Positions 1 through 11,399 of a stretch of DNA of 64,000 nt are shown here, in pieces; the stretch's first letter is position 1; each line of letters begins with the position of its first letter. The position numbers and the translations under genes are program-made. The DNA lies in assembly GCA_029204225.1 (NCBI GenBank), contig CM055111.1:47545224-47609223 (forward strand). The letters run 5' to 3'. The notes under the pieces were generated by a model that was not told where the DNA came from, did no database searches, and saw nothing but the letters and a program-made list of their open reading frames with translations. The stretch comes from Diphasiastrum complanatum (lineage: Eukaryota > Streptophyta > Lycopodiopsida > Lycopodiales > Lycopodiaceae).

Positions 1-2560
1 GAAGTTAGAATCATTGACAAGTTCAACAGATCTAATTTCTATATTTGGAAGTTAAAACTCCAGATGATGCTGATTGATAGAGATACTTGGGATGTTGTAG
101 ACGGGGCTGGAAAACTGGAAGACGTTGATCATCAATCAGCTAAGGCCTGGAAGATCAAAGATCAGAAGGCCCTAGTAGCAATCACGTTGAATCTAGCCGA
201 CTCCCAAATATCACACGTTACCACGTGCAATTCCTCCAAAGAAGCATTAGACTTGTTATCGAATCTGTAGCATCTTAGAAGGAAGTTCTTCACTTTAAGA
301 ATGCCTGATTCTACAGCCATCACTTCTCACATCAACAAGTTCAAATCTTTGTTAGATCAGATATCAACTATAGGATGTGCTATTCAAGATAATGATATTA
401 TGACCTTGCTTTCTTCTTTACCAAAGTCCTATGAACACTTTGTTGTAATGATCTCCACTCAATCTGACCTGACTCTTCAAAAGGTCATCAGTCATCTTCT
501 TCAAGAAGAACTGTAGAGAAAAATTCGCGATCTGTCCGTCAAAGATAAGTCCCTAGCCCTATACACCAAGAAGAAAGACTATTCCAAGGGCAAGAATCAA
601 GTGCAGCAGCAGAAGCCTCATACTCAATTAGAGAGCAATGGATCACACAAGAAGCTCTTTTGCAGATATTGTAAGAGGGCGAACCACGACATCAAGGAGT
701 CCCATATCCGCATCTACAACGAGGCCAAGAAGCAACAACAACTACAACCCAACTCTTCTAATGCTGGGGAATTCAAGGAGCACACCTCTAATGAAGACAA
801 ACCATCAGAACTGTTAATGGCTTACAAATGTAGCAATGAAGACTACGATAGCTGGTATCTGGACAGTGGCGCTACCCAACACATGACTTCTCACAAAGAA
901 TGGCTAACTAAGTACGTATCTTATAGTAGAGATCAATTCATCTACCTCAAAGACTCAAGCACCATTCGCAGGGAAGGAAAAGGGACAGTCAAGATCGTAT
1001 TCAACAACGATCTTTCTATTTTCGTTCCAAATGTTCTTCACGTACCTGAGCTATCTAAGAAGCTGTAATTAGTCTCTAAGATAACTGGTGAGGGCTACAC
1101 TGTAATGTTTTCTTATTAACAGTGTACAATCTTCGATGAAAATACTACTCTGACTACGTGTACTAGAGTCATATATGTACTCTCTGACTCAGTTGCATTA
1201 GCTAGTATCTCAAATGAAAATGTAACTGTCGCATGGTTGATTTGGACACGTGAATACAAGAACACTTTCTTACATGTGTTGTAACAACTTAGTTGATGAA
1301 TTGTATTTCTCTCTTTCATTAGATAGGAAATCATTTTTCTGTGAGTCTTGCATTTATGGCAAACACTCCAGAAGTGAATTTCCCAGAACACACTCCGTCA
1401 AAACAAAGCACGTATTAGATCTTGTACATAGCGATCTTTGTAGTCCAATACCAACTCCATCCTTAGGAGATGCACTCTAATTTATAACCTTCATAGATGA
1501 TTATTCTAGATGGTCTACAATCATGTTTGTAAAACATAAATCTGAAGCCTTTGAATGCTTCAACAGATTCAAGGCCATGGCTGAAACCCAAACATCTTAC
1601 AAGGTAAAAGCACTCTAAAATGATGGTGGCGGTGAATACATCTCCAATGAGATGTCCGACTATTTGGATGATCACGACATTCGAAGACAATTTACAACCT
1701 CTTATTCACCTCAGCAAGGAAGAATTGAACGCTTCTCAACTCAGCCAGATCTATGCTACATCAGGCGCACCTGTCTGCGAAGTTTTGGGCAGAAGCTACT
1801 GCCACAGCCTGTTACATGCAGAATAGATCCAGCACAAAAGTCATCAACCGCAAGACTCCTTATGAAGTATGGCATGGACACGAGCCTAGTGTCAGCCATT
1901 TAGAAATCTTTGATTGTATATGTTTCATTCATGTTCCTAAACAACTTAGGAAGAAATTGGATCATAGAATAAATAAATGTATTTTCATTGGCTATCCTGA
2001 TGAACATAAAGCTTATAATGTTTATGATCCATCCACCAATGTAGCATTTGTTTCAAGAGATGTAATCTTCAAGGAAGATATGTTCTATGACTTACAACCA
2101 TCGATAAAGGATGCTAGTCATTTCATCCTATTTCACGCAACATAGAATCTTCCAATCACGATGTTTCTTCTACAGAACCTGCAACTACAACTATAGAAGT
2201 CGAGCAGCAAACAATACCTGTCACCAGACCAAACCAAGCTAGCTCGAACAGATCTGGACAAACTCAAGAAAAAGCACCATCGCATTCTGGTCAATCAAAT
2301 ATTCGCAGATCCTCACAAACTTGAATAGTTCCTCAGAGGTATATACCTCAATCTTTCTGGACTTCATAAAAAAGAACTAGAGACCCTAGCTGAAGCAATC
2401 AACTCTAAGGATGCTATGAAGTGGCAAGAAGCTATGGAAAACGAGTACAATTCCACATTGCTACAAACATAGATGAAACCATCTTGAGAATTTGATAATT
2501 GTAAATGGAAATTTGTCATCAAATTTAGGAATGGTTCATTATAAGTGATGTTATGGAAAA
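1..2560 (+). mobile_element. Decayed Ty1/copia element, gag to start of RT
   Basis: In order: gag (LKLQMMLIDRDTWDVVDGAG near 50-110 and more to about 530), a zinc-knuckle-like CRYC stretch at 660-700, the protease site WYLDSGATQHMT near 850-890, GAG-pre-integrase (CIYGKHSRSEF, DLVHSDLC) near 1345-1440, integrase core 1490-1900, the integrase tail HLEIFDCICFIHVPKQLRKK near 1900-2090, and the first part of RT near 2390-2560. No LTR is in the window on its left. Broken at several points and old. Confidence 0.88.
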
Positions 2561-2689
2561 CTTAAAGAGGAACCCAACATGTAAATGAAAACTTGGATAA
2601 GTTAGAGTCATTTTCATGAGATTGAATCTAAAAGTTTGGAACTTTTTTGGGATTTAAGCTTATGGTTTGGAATGAGCTTGTAAAAAAAC

Positions 2690-3060
2690 ATGCATTAGTT
2701 TACACTAAAGCATTCATAAGCCTATTATCTTTTTCTAGTCTTACTTTCTTTATCGACGCTTTGAAAACTAGGATCACGATCAAGACACTCCCATGAATCA
2801 ATCAACCTCTAATCCTACCTTTCATTTATCTAAACCTGATAGTGTGGCACAAGCCCTACAAATCCTTTACCAACAAATCCAAAAAACAAACCAACAATTA
2901 CATGAAACTAATTTGAAGAATCAAGCTCTTGAATCTAAGTTGGCTAATAATCGAAATCATGTAGTATCTCCTTCCGTTAAAGTGTATGAAGGGGAAAAGA
3001 AAGAGAGGAGTCTACAAGTAGTAAATTCATGGCTTAATGTTTGGAATAAATATATTACCG
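2690..3060 (+). mobile_element. Ty3/gypsy-like gag fragment
   Basis: An open frame from 2793 has a glutamine-rich coiled-coil-like start and then KVYEGEKKERSLQVVNSWLN. This resembles the opening of plant gypsy gag proteins (a short P/K-x-Y-x-G motif followed by a W-containing helix). It stops where an oppositely oriented gypsy integrase piece begins. Fossil. Confidence 0.5.
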
Positions 3061-3990
3061 TGAATATATTTTTTGAAAGTGAAAAATTCTATTGCAAAGA
3101 ATCTTATTGGAAGATTTTGCTTGTCCATTTTCTCTCGGATAATACGGAGTACTAAACCGATGAATAACGGAAAAGTCTTCCAACAGACACTTTATTGTTT
3201 CATTAACAAAGTGCGTTCCACGATCACATACGATCTCAATAGGACATCCAAATCTGACAATGATGTGCTCATATAAGAAGTAAGTCGTAGACTTTTCATC
3301 GACAACTCGAACCGCTTTTGCTTCGACCCACTTGGTCATATAATACTTTGCTATGATGATATATATGGCTTGAGAACCTCTTGCCGTAGGATGAATAGGA
3401 CCAACATAGTCAAGTACCCATTTCTCAAACGGTGCTTGCGATAGAACTGGATGCAAAAGGTTCATAGTTTTGCTTTGTAGGGCGACGTGCTCGTTGATAT
3501 ACATCACATGAATGAATAACGTTTTTTGTATCCTTATGAAGTGTAGGCCACCATTACCCTGATTGTAAAATTTTCTGAACAATGATATCAGTTGAAAAAA
3601 TTCCACCTCCCATCCCATCATTGAAAACATGATTAGATTACGTACTTCGTGTGGCAAAACACATCTTCTTAGAATATCATCTATTTTGTGACGATACAAT
3701 TGGCCTACAATCAACTGATAAGGTTGTGCCTTAACAACCAATTGTTTCTTTTGAACTTTTGTAAGAGAATTATTAGGTTGGCCTAACATCAAATATTCGA
3801 CAATATCTGCTGTCCACTCAAGTACCACTCAGGTATTGCTTCAACATAAAATAATGCAGCATCTGGTAATTCATCATCCACTTCAGTGTTGACTGGTGAT
3901 GTCTGGATTCTTGAGACATGATCAGCAAGATAATGTTGTTTACCTTTTTGAACCACAACTCAAAAATCAAATTCAATCAATAATAGGCAT
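3056..3990 (-). mobile_element. Ty3/gypsy RNase H-integrase fragment
   Basis: On the minus strand the end of RNase H (QHYLADHVSRIQT near 3900-3950) is followed by an H2C2 region and the integrase core: KWVLDYVGPIHPTARGSQ near 3430-3380, then the DRGTHF and YYPRENGQAKSSNK region near 3230-3100. Fossil piece, broken, with no LTR recognised. Confidence 0.85.
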
Positions 3991-5780
3991 TAGTCGAATA
4001 ATTATTCGACAGTGAACTGTTGATTGGATAATCGATAGTAGCAATGATAGTTAACGTGAAAACAAAATCGATTTGGTACTATCACAAGTACAACTATATT
4101 ATCATTCACAAGTGCAAAAAATGAATGACGGGATCGTTATGCCAATATTAAACGGGAATAATAGACTTAGTAGAACAAGACAGAAGTAGCACAAGTAGTT
4201 TGTATTGAAGATGATGAATTACAACTGCTTGATGTTTCTGCTATCTACTCTGATTGCACTATGATAATAGCGCATCTTATTCTGCTATAAATTTCGCTCT
4301 TACGTAGACTATAATCATGATAGCTTATTACTATTCAGTCTATGCCTATGGTAGAACAAAGAGGAGGAAAAGAAGAAACTATGAACTTAAAATTCAATTG
4401 AAAACTAATCTGATTTTATTGATCTATTTATAGTTTTTTATGGTGCAACCCTAATAGAATGCGACGTTTTTCATGTGCCAGGTGCCACGTGGGGCTATGG
4501 ATTTGGACCCGAAATGTAGCAGATAAGAATCCACCCTCGACATCCTATCGACTATTGGTCGATTCGAATTTTGTTGTGATTATCCCTCGAATTTTGAACT
4601 ATTTTGACAATACGTGTGTTTTTGTAGATGGTCTCGATACAATTGACATTGTCTCGAGAATGCAAAAAAACTACAGACTATACATAAAATGGTTTCCCAT
4701 TACAAACGATTTCAAGAATGAAATCAAACGCAAACTACAAAGAGTAGGAGAAATAAAACTTTGAGAAGTTTCGAATCTACAACTTTAAAGCTTGTAGTTA
4801 TGGCTACACTAAGAGACTGTAATAGGAATCGCTTGGTTAGACAACTTGCTTTTATGGTGTTTAGACTTGTATTTATAGAAATACCATAAATCCTACTATC
4901 CTAGAATAGTATAGATTTAGTGATTGGAATGTAGTCATGTGTACTGATATGAATACATGATCACCTTCAAAAGTTGTCTTAAGTGTGTGATAAAGACTAG
5001 GGTTATTGGTTGGCACGTATGAGATACGAATAAAGTTCAAATTGAAGGATTGTTGAAGGTTTCTCAAACAATTATCGAGTACAGTGCTGAGTGAGATTCG
5101 AATGTCGAGTAAGTTTGAATTTTGATGCTTGTCGAATAATTGTCAAGTGTCGAGTGAGATTCGAATGAAGATTGTCGACTGTCAAATAAAATTCGAATTC
5201 GAATGAAGGTCAGACAATACTCGAATCGACTAATACTTGAAGGAGATTCTAATAAATTTTGAATTTTAGGGATTCAAATTTTGATGAATTTCTTGTTGCT
5301 CAAATCTTGAGTTTAAATGCAGATTGCCGAATTCTGCTTGGACTTGATAGGCATAGAGACTGTGACATGATGGGTTTGGAGTGGAATTAAAATTCCAACA
5401 ATCTTTTATCACATTCAAGCAAACCAACATTACTAAATCTTGGTATGATGCTATAGTCTCATGTTCAATTTAAGCTAGTTTATTGTAAACCAACGGTTTT
5501 TAATTTAGGTAATCTTGGTATGAAGCTATTGTCTCATGTTTAGTTTAAGCTAGTTGGATTGTGCTACTACATAGAATTCAATAGAGTTGGAAGATGTGTG
5601 TAGATCACACATGAATACATAAGATTAAGAGCGTGCCACACACACCCAACACTATAAAGAGCTTTATCAAACATAAATAGCAAGTTTAAAACAAGATTTA
5701 ATACCTCTAACATGAGCTCCTTCGGTTGTTGAATTGTTGTCTCACTTTATTGACCCTCTATTGATGGAGGCCAGTTTGTC
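3991..5780. other. Spacer without recognised genes
   Basis: No conserved protein or RNA gene is recognised. A 101-codon open frame at 4459-4764 has no motif and atypical composition, so it is not called. Degenerate tcgaat-rich repetition occupies 5085-5230, and a diverged duplication lies at 5435-5555. Confidence 0.5.
5435..5555. repeat. Diverged direct duplication, period 75
   Basis: The segment aatcttggtatgatgctata at about 5436 recurs as aatcttggtatgaagctatt at 5511. About 45 bases per copy match, ending taagctagtt. Confidence 0.75.
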
Positions 5781-5849
5781 GCCACGAGTAATCATCCACG
5801 GCAAGTAATCTCCTACAAGCATCTCTCCTACTTGGCGACAATAGCACTC

Positions 5850-6640
5850 ACACTATCAAAGGTGAAGGTACTGTGAGTGTCTCTTTGAATTTGAATACCT
5901 AGATAGTAATGAGCTTCACCCAGATCAATCATGTCGAATTTGAAAGATAGCATTGTCTTAGCTGCCTTTATCACATCGATAGATCATGTGGAATTTGTGC
6001 ATAAGCGATACATCCAAAACTCGTAAGTGAGATAAAGAAGGTTTGGAACCTGTCCAAACTTCGTATTGTGTTTTGTCTAAGAGACCTTTAGTAGGACATC
6101 CATTCTGAATATAAACTGCAATTGAAACTGCTTCAGCCCATAAGGACTTTGGAAGTGTCGCATGTGATAACATGCACTTTGCAGATTCGACTAAGGTTCT
6201 GTTCTTTCTCTCAGCAAGATCATTCGATTGAGGCGAATAGGAGATAATGTATTGTTGCTTAATGTCATTGCTAAGGCAATACTCCTTGAATTTGATAGAG
6301 ATATATTCTCCCCCATTATCGGACCTCAGTGCTTTAATTCTTTTACTAGTTTGATTTTCTGCATGCTCTTTGAATTGTCGAAACTTGTTAAAAAAAAAAA
6401 AGCCTCCCATTTTTGCTTAATGAAATAAACAACTGTTCTTCTCGAATATTCATCAATGAAGGTAATAAAATACTTTGCATGAGGCAATGACAAAGTTTGC
6501 ATTGGACCACATATATTTGAATGAACAACGTCTAGCAAATCTTTTGCTGCATGCCTATGACTTGATCTAAAGGGAGTCCTAGTCTGCTTTCCAGGATGTA
6601 GCTATGACAGACAAGGAAGTTGAATTTGTCGGATGGATAG
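5850..6640 (-). mobile_element. Ty1/copia integrase with a short RT piece
   Basis: Minus strand: GAG-pre-integrase near 6600-6500 (HAAKDLLDVVHSNICGPMQ), then integrase core (FITFIDEYSR, LRSDNGGEYIS, SYSPQSNDLAERKNRT) down to about 6000. RT-like FDMIDLGEAHYYLGIQI follows at 5950-5870. It is flanked on its 5' side by the LTR at 6678-7148, which may belong to the same insertion. Broken fossil. Confidence 0.85.
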
Positions 6641-6677
6641 TCAAGATCAAGTTCTAGGGATCGTTTAGACATGTATG

Positions 6678-7148
6678 CTAAATTGTACCTCAATGCATTG
6701 CATGAATGAATTGCTTTAATTAAAATGTAGAAGTATGATCAACTATTTATACTAAGCAGATAACGGGCATCTAGTAGGACAACTGATTAGGTCATAGATC
6801 ATAATGGCCAGTGCTGGCATCCATCCAGTTAGTATTTCTTGAAAATTTACTTGTTATAGGGTTAGGGCAAGTCTTTAGCTTCAAAATGAGTGGAACAATT
6901 AACTATCATTCATCGACATGACTGAAGTGGCCGAAGTCTCCGAAGTGGCCGAAGCTCGTCGAAGTCACCGAAGTTCATTGAAGTCTTTGAAGTTTGCCGA
7001 TGATGTCCAATATGTCAGATCCATCTATGAGCGATTTGTCGTGTACTTTTGCAGACTGTGTAAAAACATGCATAGAACTGCAGAGTTGGATAATGTAGTG
7101 GATGAAGATTAAAAATGATTAGTCGATAATCATGAGAATAATCCAACA
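6678..7148 (-). mobile_element. Copia LTR, minus orientation
   Basis: Read on the minus strand it begins tgttggattattctc at 7148 and contains a degenerate cttcggccacttcggag repeat and a TATA-like agtataaatag near 6750. It is the inverted partner of the LTR at 29718-30147. The open frame over 6918-7112 is a by-product of the repeat. Confidence 0.75.
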
Positions 7149-7659
7149 TCCCCATCATTGTCCATATCAAACAAATGGACACTTGTCTTATGTGTAGCCA
7201 AAATTGAGGTGCCCATTGCAATCAACAAATCCAAAGCAATGCCACCTTGTGGGCAAAAAAGCGGATAAAAGAAAAATCATGAAGTACTCATTTTTCTCAA
7301 TGCTATCTCGAATTGGCTTGCCTATTCCCTTGTCCAACCACTCTGAGTGCGAAAGATAGTGTGTCTATACATCACTATCTACACTTAACAGGGAAGAATC
7401 ATAAATCTCTACATGATCACGATGGAATGATGGCATACAACCTCTTCTAAATAGAGGGTAAACATCCATGAATTTATCTTCAAGAAAATGATTACATCAT
7501 ATCAAACCAAAGAAAGCAATTGACGTGTGCTATGACAAACCAAATGAATTGAATAACAAAATTACAAAAGAATTATTTCATCACATGATGTTTGAATAGA
7601 AAGAGGAAAACAAAACTTATACTCAATCCATCTTGCCCTCTGCCAAAATTTTCAACACC

Positions 7660-8396
7660 TCACAATATAGCTCGTCTCTGAATTGTCAACTTGCGCCGAC
7701 CACTTTGAATCTCAACTTGTAGTGTGTGTGTTGGCGGACTAATGAGGGCTACCCAACCAGTATCATCAAGAACAACCATGGAAATATCTAGGCTCACTTC
7801 TAGAGTCTTGTCAGGACCATTGGTTCCATGTGGACTCACCATCCACAACACCATCAGAAAGATACCTTGAAAGATCAATGTTGTATGTGGTTGTCTTTCC
7901 CTTTCTTACCCTCCCGAAACACTGTTGCTCTCCATGAAACGTTTCATGCCTTGGTACTCTTTCATGTTCTCCCCGTGAGAAAGGCCTTCTCGGATGGAAT
8001 TCACATCAGCCACAATCACTTCCATAGAAGAGTTGACTTGCGATTTCACGTTTAATGTGTTAACCCTTACAAATTCATATTATTTCCTTCTTCATTTTGT
8101 AGGAGTGAAAGCCACAGAAACTTAACAAAATATAATGCAAAAAATCAAACTCAAACTTACGAACAATGTCTAAACATCACAATTGAAAAATAGAGGTTCA
8201 ATTAGGAGGATACCTTTTCAGGTGCATTAGCAAGCGACGATTTAGAAGCCATCTGGGTGGCAACGAAATCATTGTCATCATCAATGACCAACCTCCCTTT
8301 CTTGTGTAACTGGTATTGGGAAGTCTCAAATATAGGACATTCACCGTCCTTGAAGTCGATCCACCATGCGCAATACTTCACTTTCCACTCACTCAA
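7660..8396 (-). pseudogene. Possible remnant of an unrecognised protein gene
   Basis: Three minus-strand open segments have protein-like composition. 8396-8202 includes WKVKYCAWWIDFKDGECPIF and ends at a donor-like aag|gtatcc. 8050-7910 includes VNSSMEVIVADVNSIREGLS and ends near a donor-like gg|gtaag. 7878-7660 includes GPDKTLEVSLDISMVVLDD. I could not join them with GT-AG introns in one frame, so this is either a decayed gene or chance. No family is recognised. Confidence 0.25.
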
Positions 8397-8629
8397 TTAC
8401 CCACCAAGATCAATAGGCTATAGGTGTTATATAGAAGTTGAAAAAGTAAAAAAACACTGTATTTTTCTGATTGTTTGAATCAACAACATTAGAAGAAAAT
8501 CTCAGTTGTATTAAATAGGAATTGATTCTCTCAAACCAAGCTCAAGGAGATTATTTTAGAACATATGGGGCTTTATGCAATTTGCTCACCTTACTTTCTT
8601 GGCCTTTGATTTTGAATCTTTTTATGTTG

Positions 8630-10135
8630 AAAATGTAAATATTTTCATTTATTAGAACTCAAGAATGTTGTCTTGACATCCATTTGATGAATTTTAAGAA
8701 CATGGCAGAAGTTTATCTAGTAAAATCATCAAAAAAAGTGATGAAATAATTAGCAAATCATCAAAAAAAGTGATGAAATAATAAGCTCATCCAAATATGC
8801 AAGATTAAAAAAAGATTGTTATCTAAGAAAGTAGAGAGTTTAAGGCCATTCACCAAGGCATTGTGATACGTGTACATAATTGACCTTATATTTAAACGAC
8901 CAAGATAGTTATGTCACAATAAGTTCTAATTTTGAGGAGCGATCTTTTCTTCTGAAGTTAAGGCATAATCATGATGTGTACAAGTAGCCATGCCTTACTC
9001 CCTTTGCAAGAACATCTAAATTATAATCAGAGATTCAACATTTTATTTGAGCTGAGCTTAATGTCATAACCTTGATCACCAATTTTATTTATGGATAAGA
9101 AGTTCTTTGAGAGTCCAGGTACATAAAAAACTTCAGAGATAGTTCTTGAAGTCGTATTCTAAAATCGAGTAGAACAATGTCGTGTCTTGTGACTTGATGT
9201 GAGTTGGAGTCTCCAACCATGAAAAACTTTTGTGGTTTTTCATTTTCTTGGTTGTCTCAAAGCTTTAGTAGTATTGTTCTACTGTTGCTTTTTCAATTCA
9301 TAGTGAATTCTTATCCTGCAATATATAATGTCATGGTTTTCCTTTTGCAATATCGACTTGATTCTGCATTAGACTCTAGGATCAAAATTAATTTTCTTGT
9401 TTTTTATTGTTGTCTTGTTTTCGAAAAATAAAGCAATTGGTTTTTCATCTATAGCCATGTTAGATGTTTTTCTTCTAATTTCTTCTTGTAGAAGTATCAA
9501 AGTAATCTTTTGTAAGATTAAATAAGGTTGAGTACTGATCAACATTATGAAGCATTCATAAAATGATGATAAGGATGACAGTTAAATCATTAATGCATTA
9601 CTATCTATCATTGAACAACCTACATCAAAAAGTTGATTCAATAAAAGTTTAAGTTTGTCTATGTGCATACTCGTTGAAGAATTTTTTGACATTTCAATGA
9701 AAAGAATATTTTTTTTAAATAATCTTGAAGAGACATCTTGTGTCTCATACAAGCTAATTAAGATATCTCAGACTACTTTTGTGTTCTGACAGCTCGCTAC
9801 ATGAGAGATTTTTTAATCAAAAAGATTAAGGGTAATGAAGGCTAAAGCCATTTGATCTTTGATATTCCATTTATGGAGTAAATCAAAGTTATTATGTTGA
9901 ATTCATCCACAATTTTTTATAAATCTCTATTAATCAACATCATTTTGATCTTGAATTTTCATGTAAAGAATTTTAAACCAATGAACTCGTCAATAATTTT
10001 AAAATCAAAAGTTGATCCTTCCATTGTTTCTGTAGCAATAGCTGTACCAAGATATGAATAAGAGTTTTGAATCAATTTTTTTTAATAAATCAAGCTGATA
10101 TCATGCTATGGACAAATCAGTCTTGGATCAAACTA
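8630..10135 (-). mobile_element. Heavily decayed Ty1/copia, same lineage as 1-2560
   Basis: Read on the minus strand, short protein stretches follow the gag-to-protease order of the element at 1-2560: KMMLINRDL near 9930, then NIKDQMAL and FITLNL, then SSTSMHIDKLKLLLNQ near 9680, then YCKRKTMTL near 9350 and VPGLSKNFLSINKIGDQGYD near 9100. Many breaks; much older than the other copia elements here. Confidence 0.7.
8723..8783. repeat. Direct repeat, period 32
   Basis: aatcatcaaaaaaagtgatg plus gaaataat occurs at about 8724 and again at 8756, identical over about 28 bases. It lies inside the decayed copia. Confidence 0.8.
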
Positions 10136-10344
10136 CAACATATGGACCAAGATCTTAATCAATAGAATAGTCTAAAAATTTTACATTCAAATCGCAAAAA
10201 TTTAAGAAAAAAATAGATTTGTGCAATTTGTTGCTATGCAATAATTGTTTAATTAGGTAACTTTAAGATTTGCAAAGTATATATTTAAGAGTTTTTTAAA
10301 AATATGAAATTTGAAGGACCTTCAATATTTTTCTAGTTTAGGCT

Positions 10345-10620
10345 TGTTTGCAATCTAATAATTAAGATTTTAACATTTAAAAAAAAAATCACAAAATGCA
10401 AAATCTAAATAAGATTCAATATCTAAGTAATATCCAATATCCATGAACGCAAATATCACAAAATTAGTCTTAAATAATTATTAAGAAATTGTTTTTTTGC
10501 AACAAAGAAACTCATTTGTTAAAAATATTCATATAAATCATTTTGATATGAATGTTTGAGTTACATTCAATTATTGTGTATCAAATCATTTGGATTAATA
10601 GCAACAACTTTTGTGCCAAT
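10345..10620 (+). repeat. Dispersed AT-rich repeat, copy 1
   Basis: The order of words (ttttaacatt, acaaaatg, aataagattcaatat, tatccaatatc, then caaatcatttggat) is shared with 42262-42545 in the same orientation, with many changes. No coding potential. The family is not recognised. Confidence 0.55.
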
Positions 10621-10689
10621 GTTTGTATCTACTATGAGAATGACTGCAAATTTTACCTTTGTAATAATATTATACTCTTGTTCTACCCA

Positions 10690-11390
10690 CCTCTGCTAAA
10701 TTGCCCTCATCACTTGCAATTCCACTAGCTAAGGCTCTTTGCAAAGGGAAGAAATATCATCCTCATCTAGTCATGCCTGACCTACCTCTTGAAATTTATT
10801 TGGAAAATTTGGGATATCGATTAATCTCTGTTTAATAAAACTCACTAAACTACAATTTAGTTCTACTATCGTGGCATGTCTATCCTATTGGATAGCACAT
10901 GCATTGGTGGTGCCACTACCACTACATAAATCCAAAACCCAATCTGTTGGGTGTAAAAACACTTCAATCAACCTATTTACAAGTTGTTGTGGCTCTTGAT
11001 ATGGACACGCCACATAACAAGTCATCAAATTTTTCAACTGTTTTGTCGCTCCCAAACATCGAAATGAAAAAATTTGTGCATTCAACAACGTTGTAGTGCA
11101 CCATTAACCTCTTTCCATCAATTGAAAAATACCCAATGCTTATACATTCACCGTGTTGCAAAGATGAGCATCACCATAATTTTTCACATTTTGTTTAAAC
11201 TTGCAAACATTTGAGAACATTAGTTAGAGTAACAAAACTAATTTTAAAAATAAAATAAAAATTAATATAGTACAAATAAAAGTACCAAAATTTTTATTTA
11301 ACAAATGACATTCTTGATGCCAACATCATAAAGACCTCGAGTAGAGCCTTGTGCACATTTTGTTACCAACTGGAGTGAAATATCATTATT
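10690..11390 (-). pseudogene. Decayed DNA N4/N6-adenine methyltransferase-like gene
   Basis: Minus strand. 11161-11030 encodes SIGYFSIDGKRLMVHYNVVE. After a frame change, 11030-10890 gives PQQLVNRLIEVFLHPTDW followed by VLDLCSGSGTT, which has the layout of AdoMet-binding motif I in N4/N6 DNA methylases (PF01555 type). The same frame continues, with stop codons, as DRHATIVELNCSLVSFIKQR to about 10790, matching the helix after motif I. An upstream piece near 11390-11300 (QLVTKCAQGSTRGLYD) may be an earlier exon behind an AT-rich intron. At least one frameshift and two or three stops make it a pseudogene. No DPPY-type catalytic motif is seen. A host gene or a cargo gene of a transposon are both possible. 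Confidence 0.6.
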
Positions 11391-11399
11391 CTCCATATA

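Noticed and set aside
4459-4764. 101-codon open frame on the plus strand
   Set aside because: No recognisable motif, AT-rich spacer composition, no splice or promoter context. Likely chance.
6918-7112. Open frame with EVAEVSEVAEARRSHRS-like repetition
   Set aside because: It is the opposite-strand reading of a degenerate repeat inside a copia LTR, not a gene.
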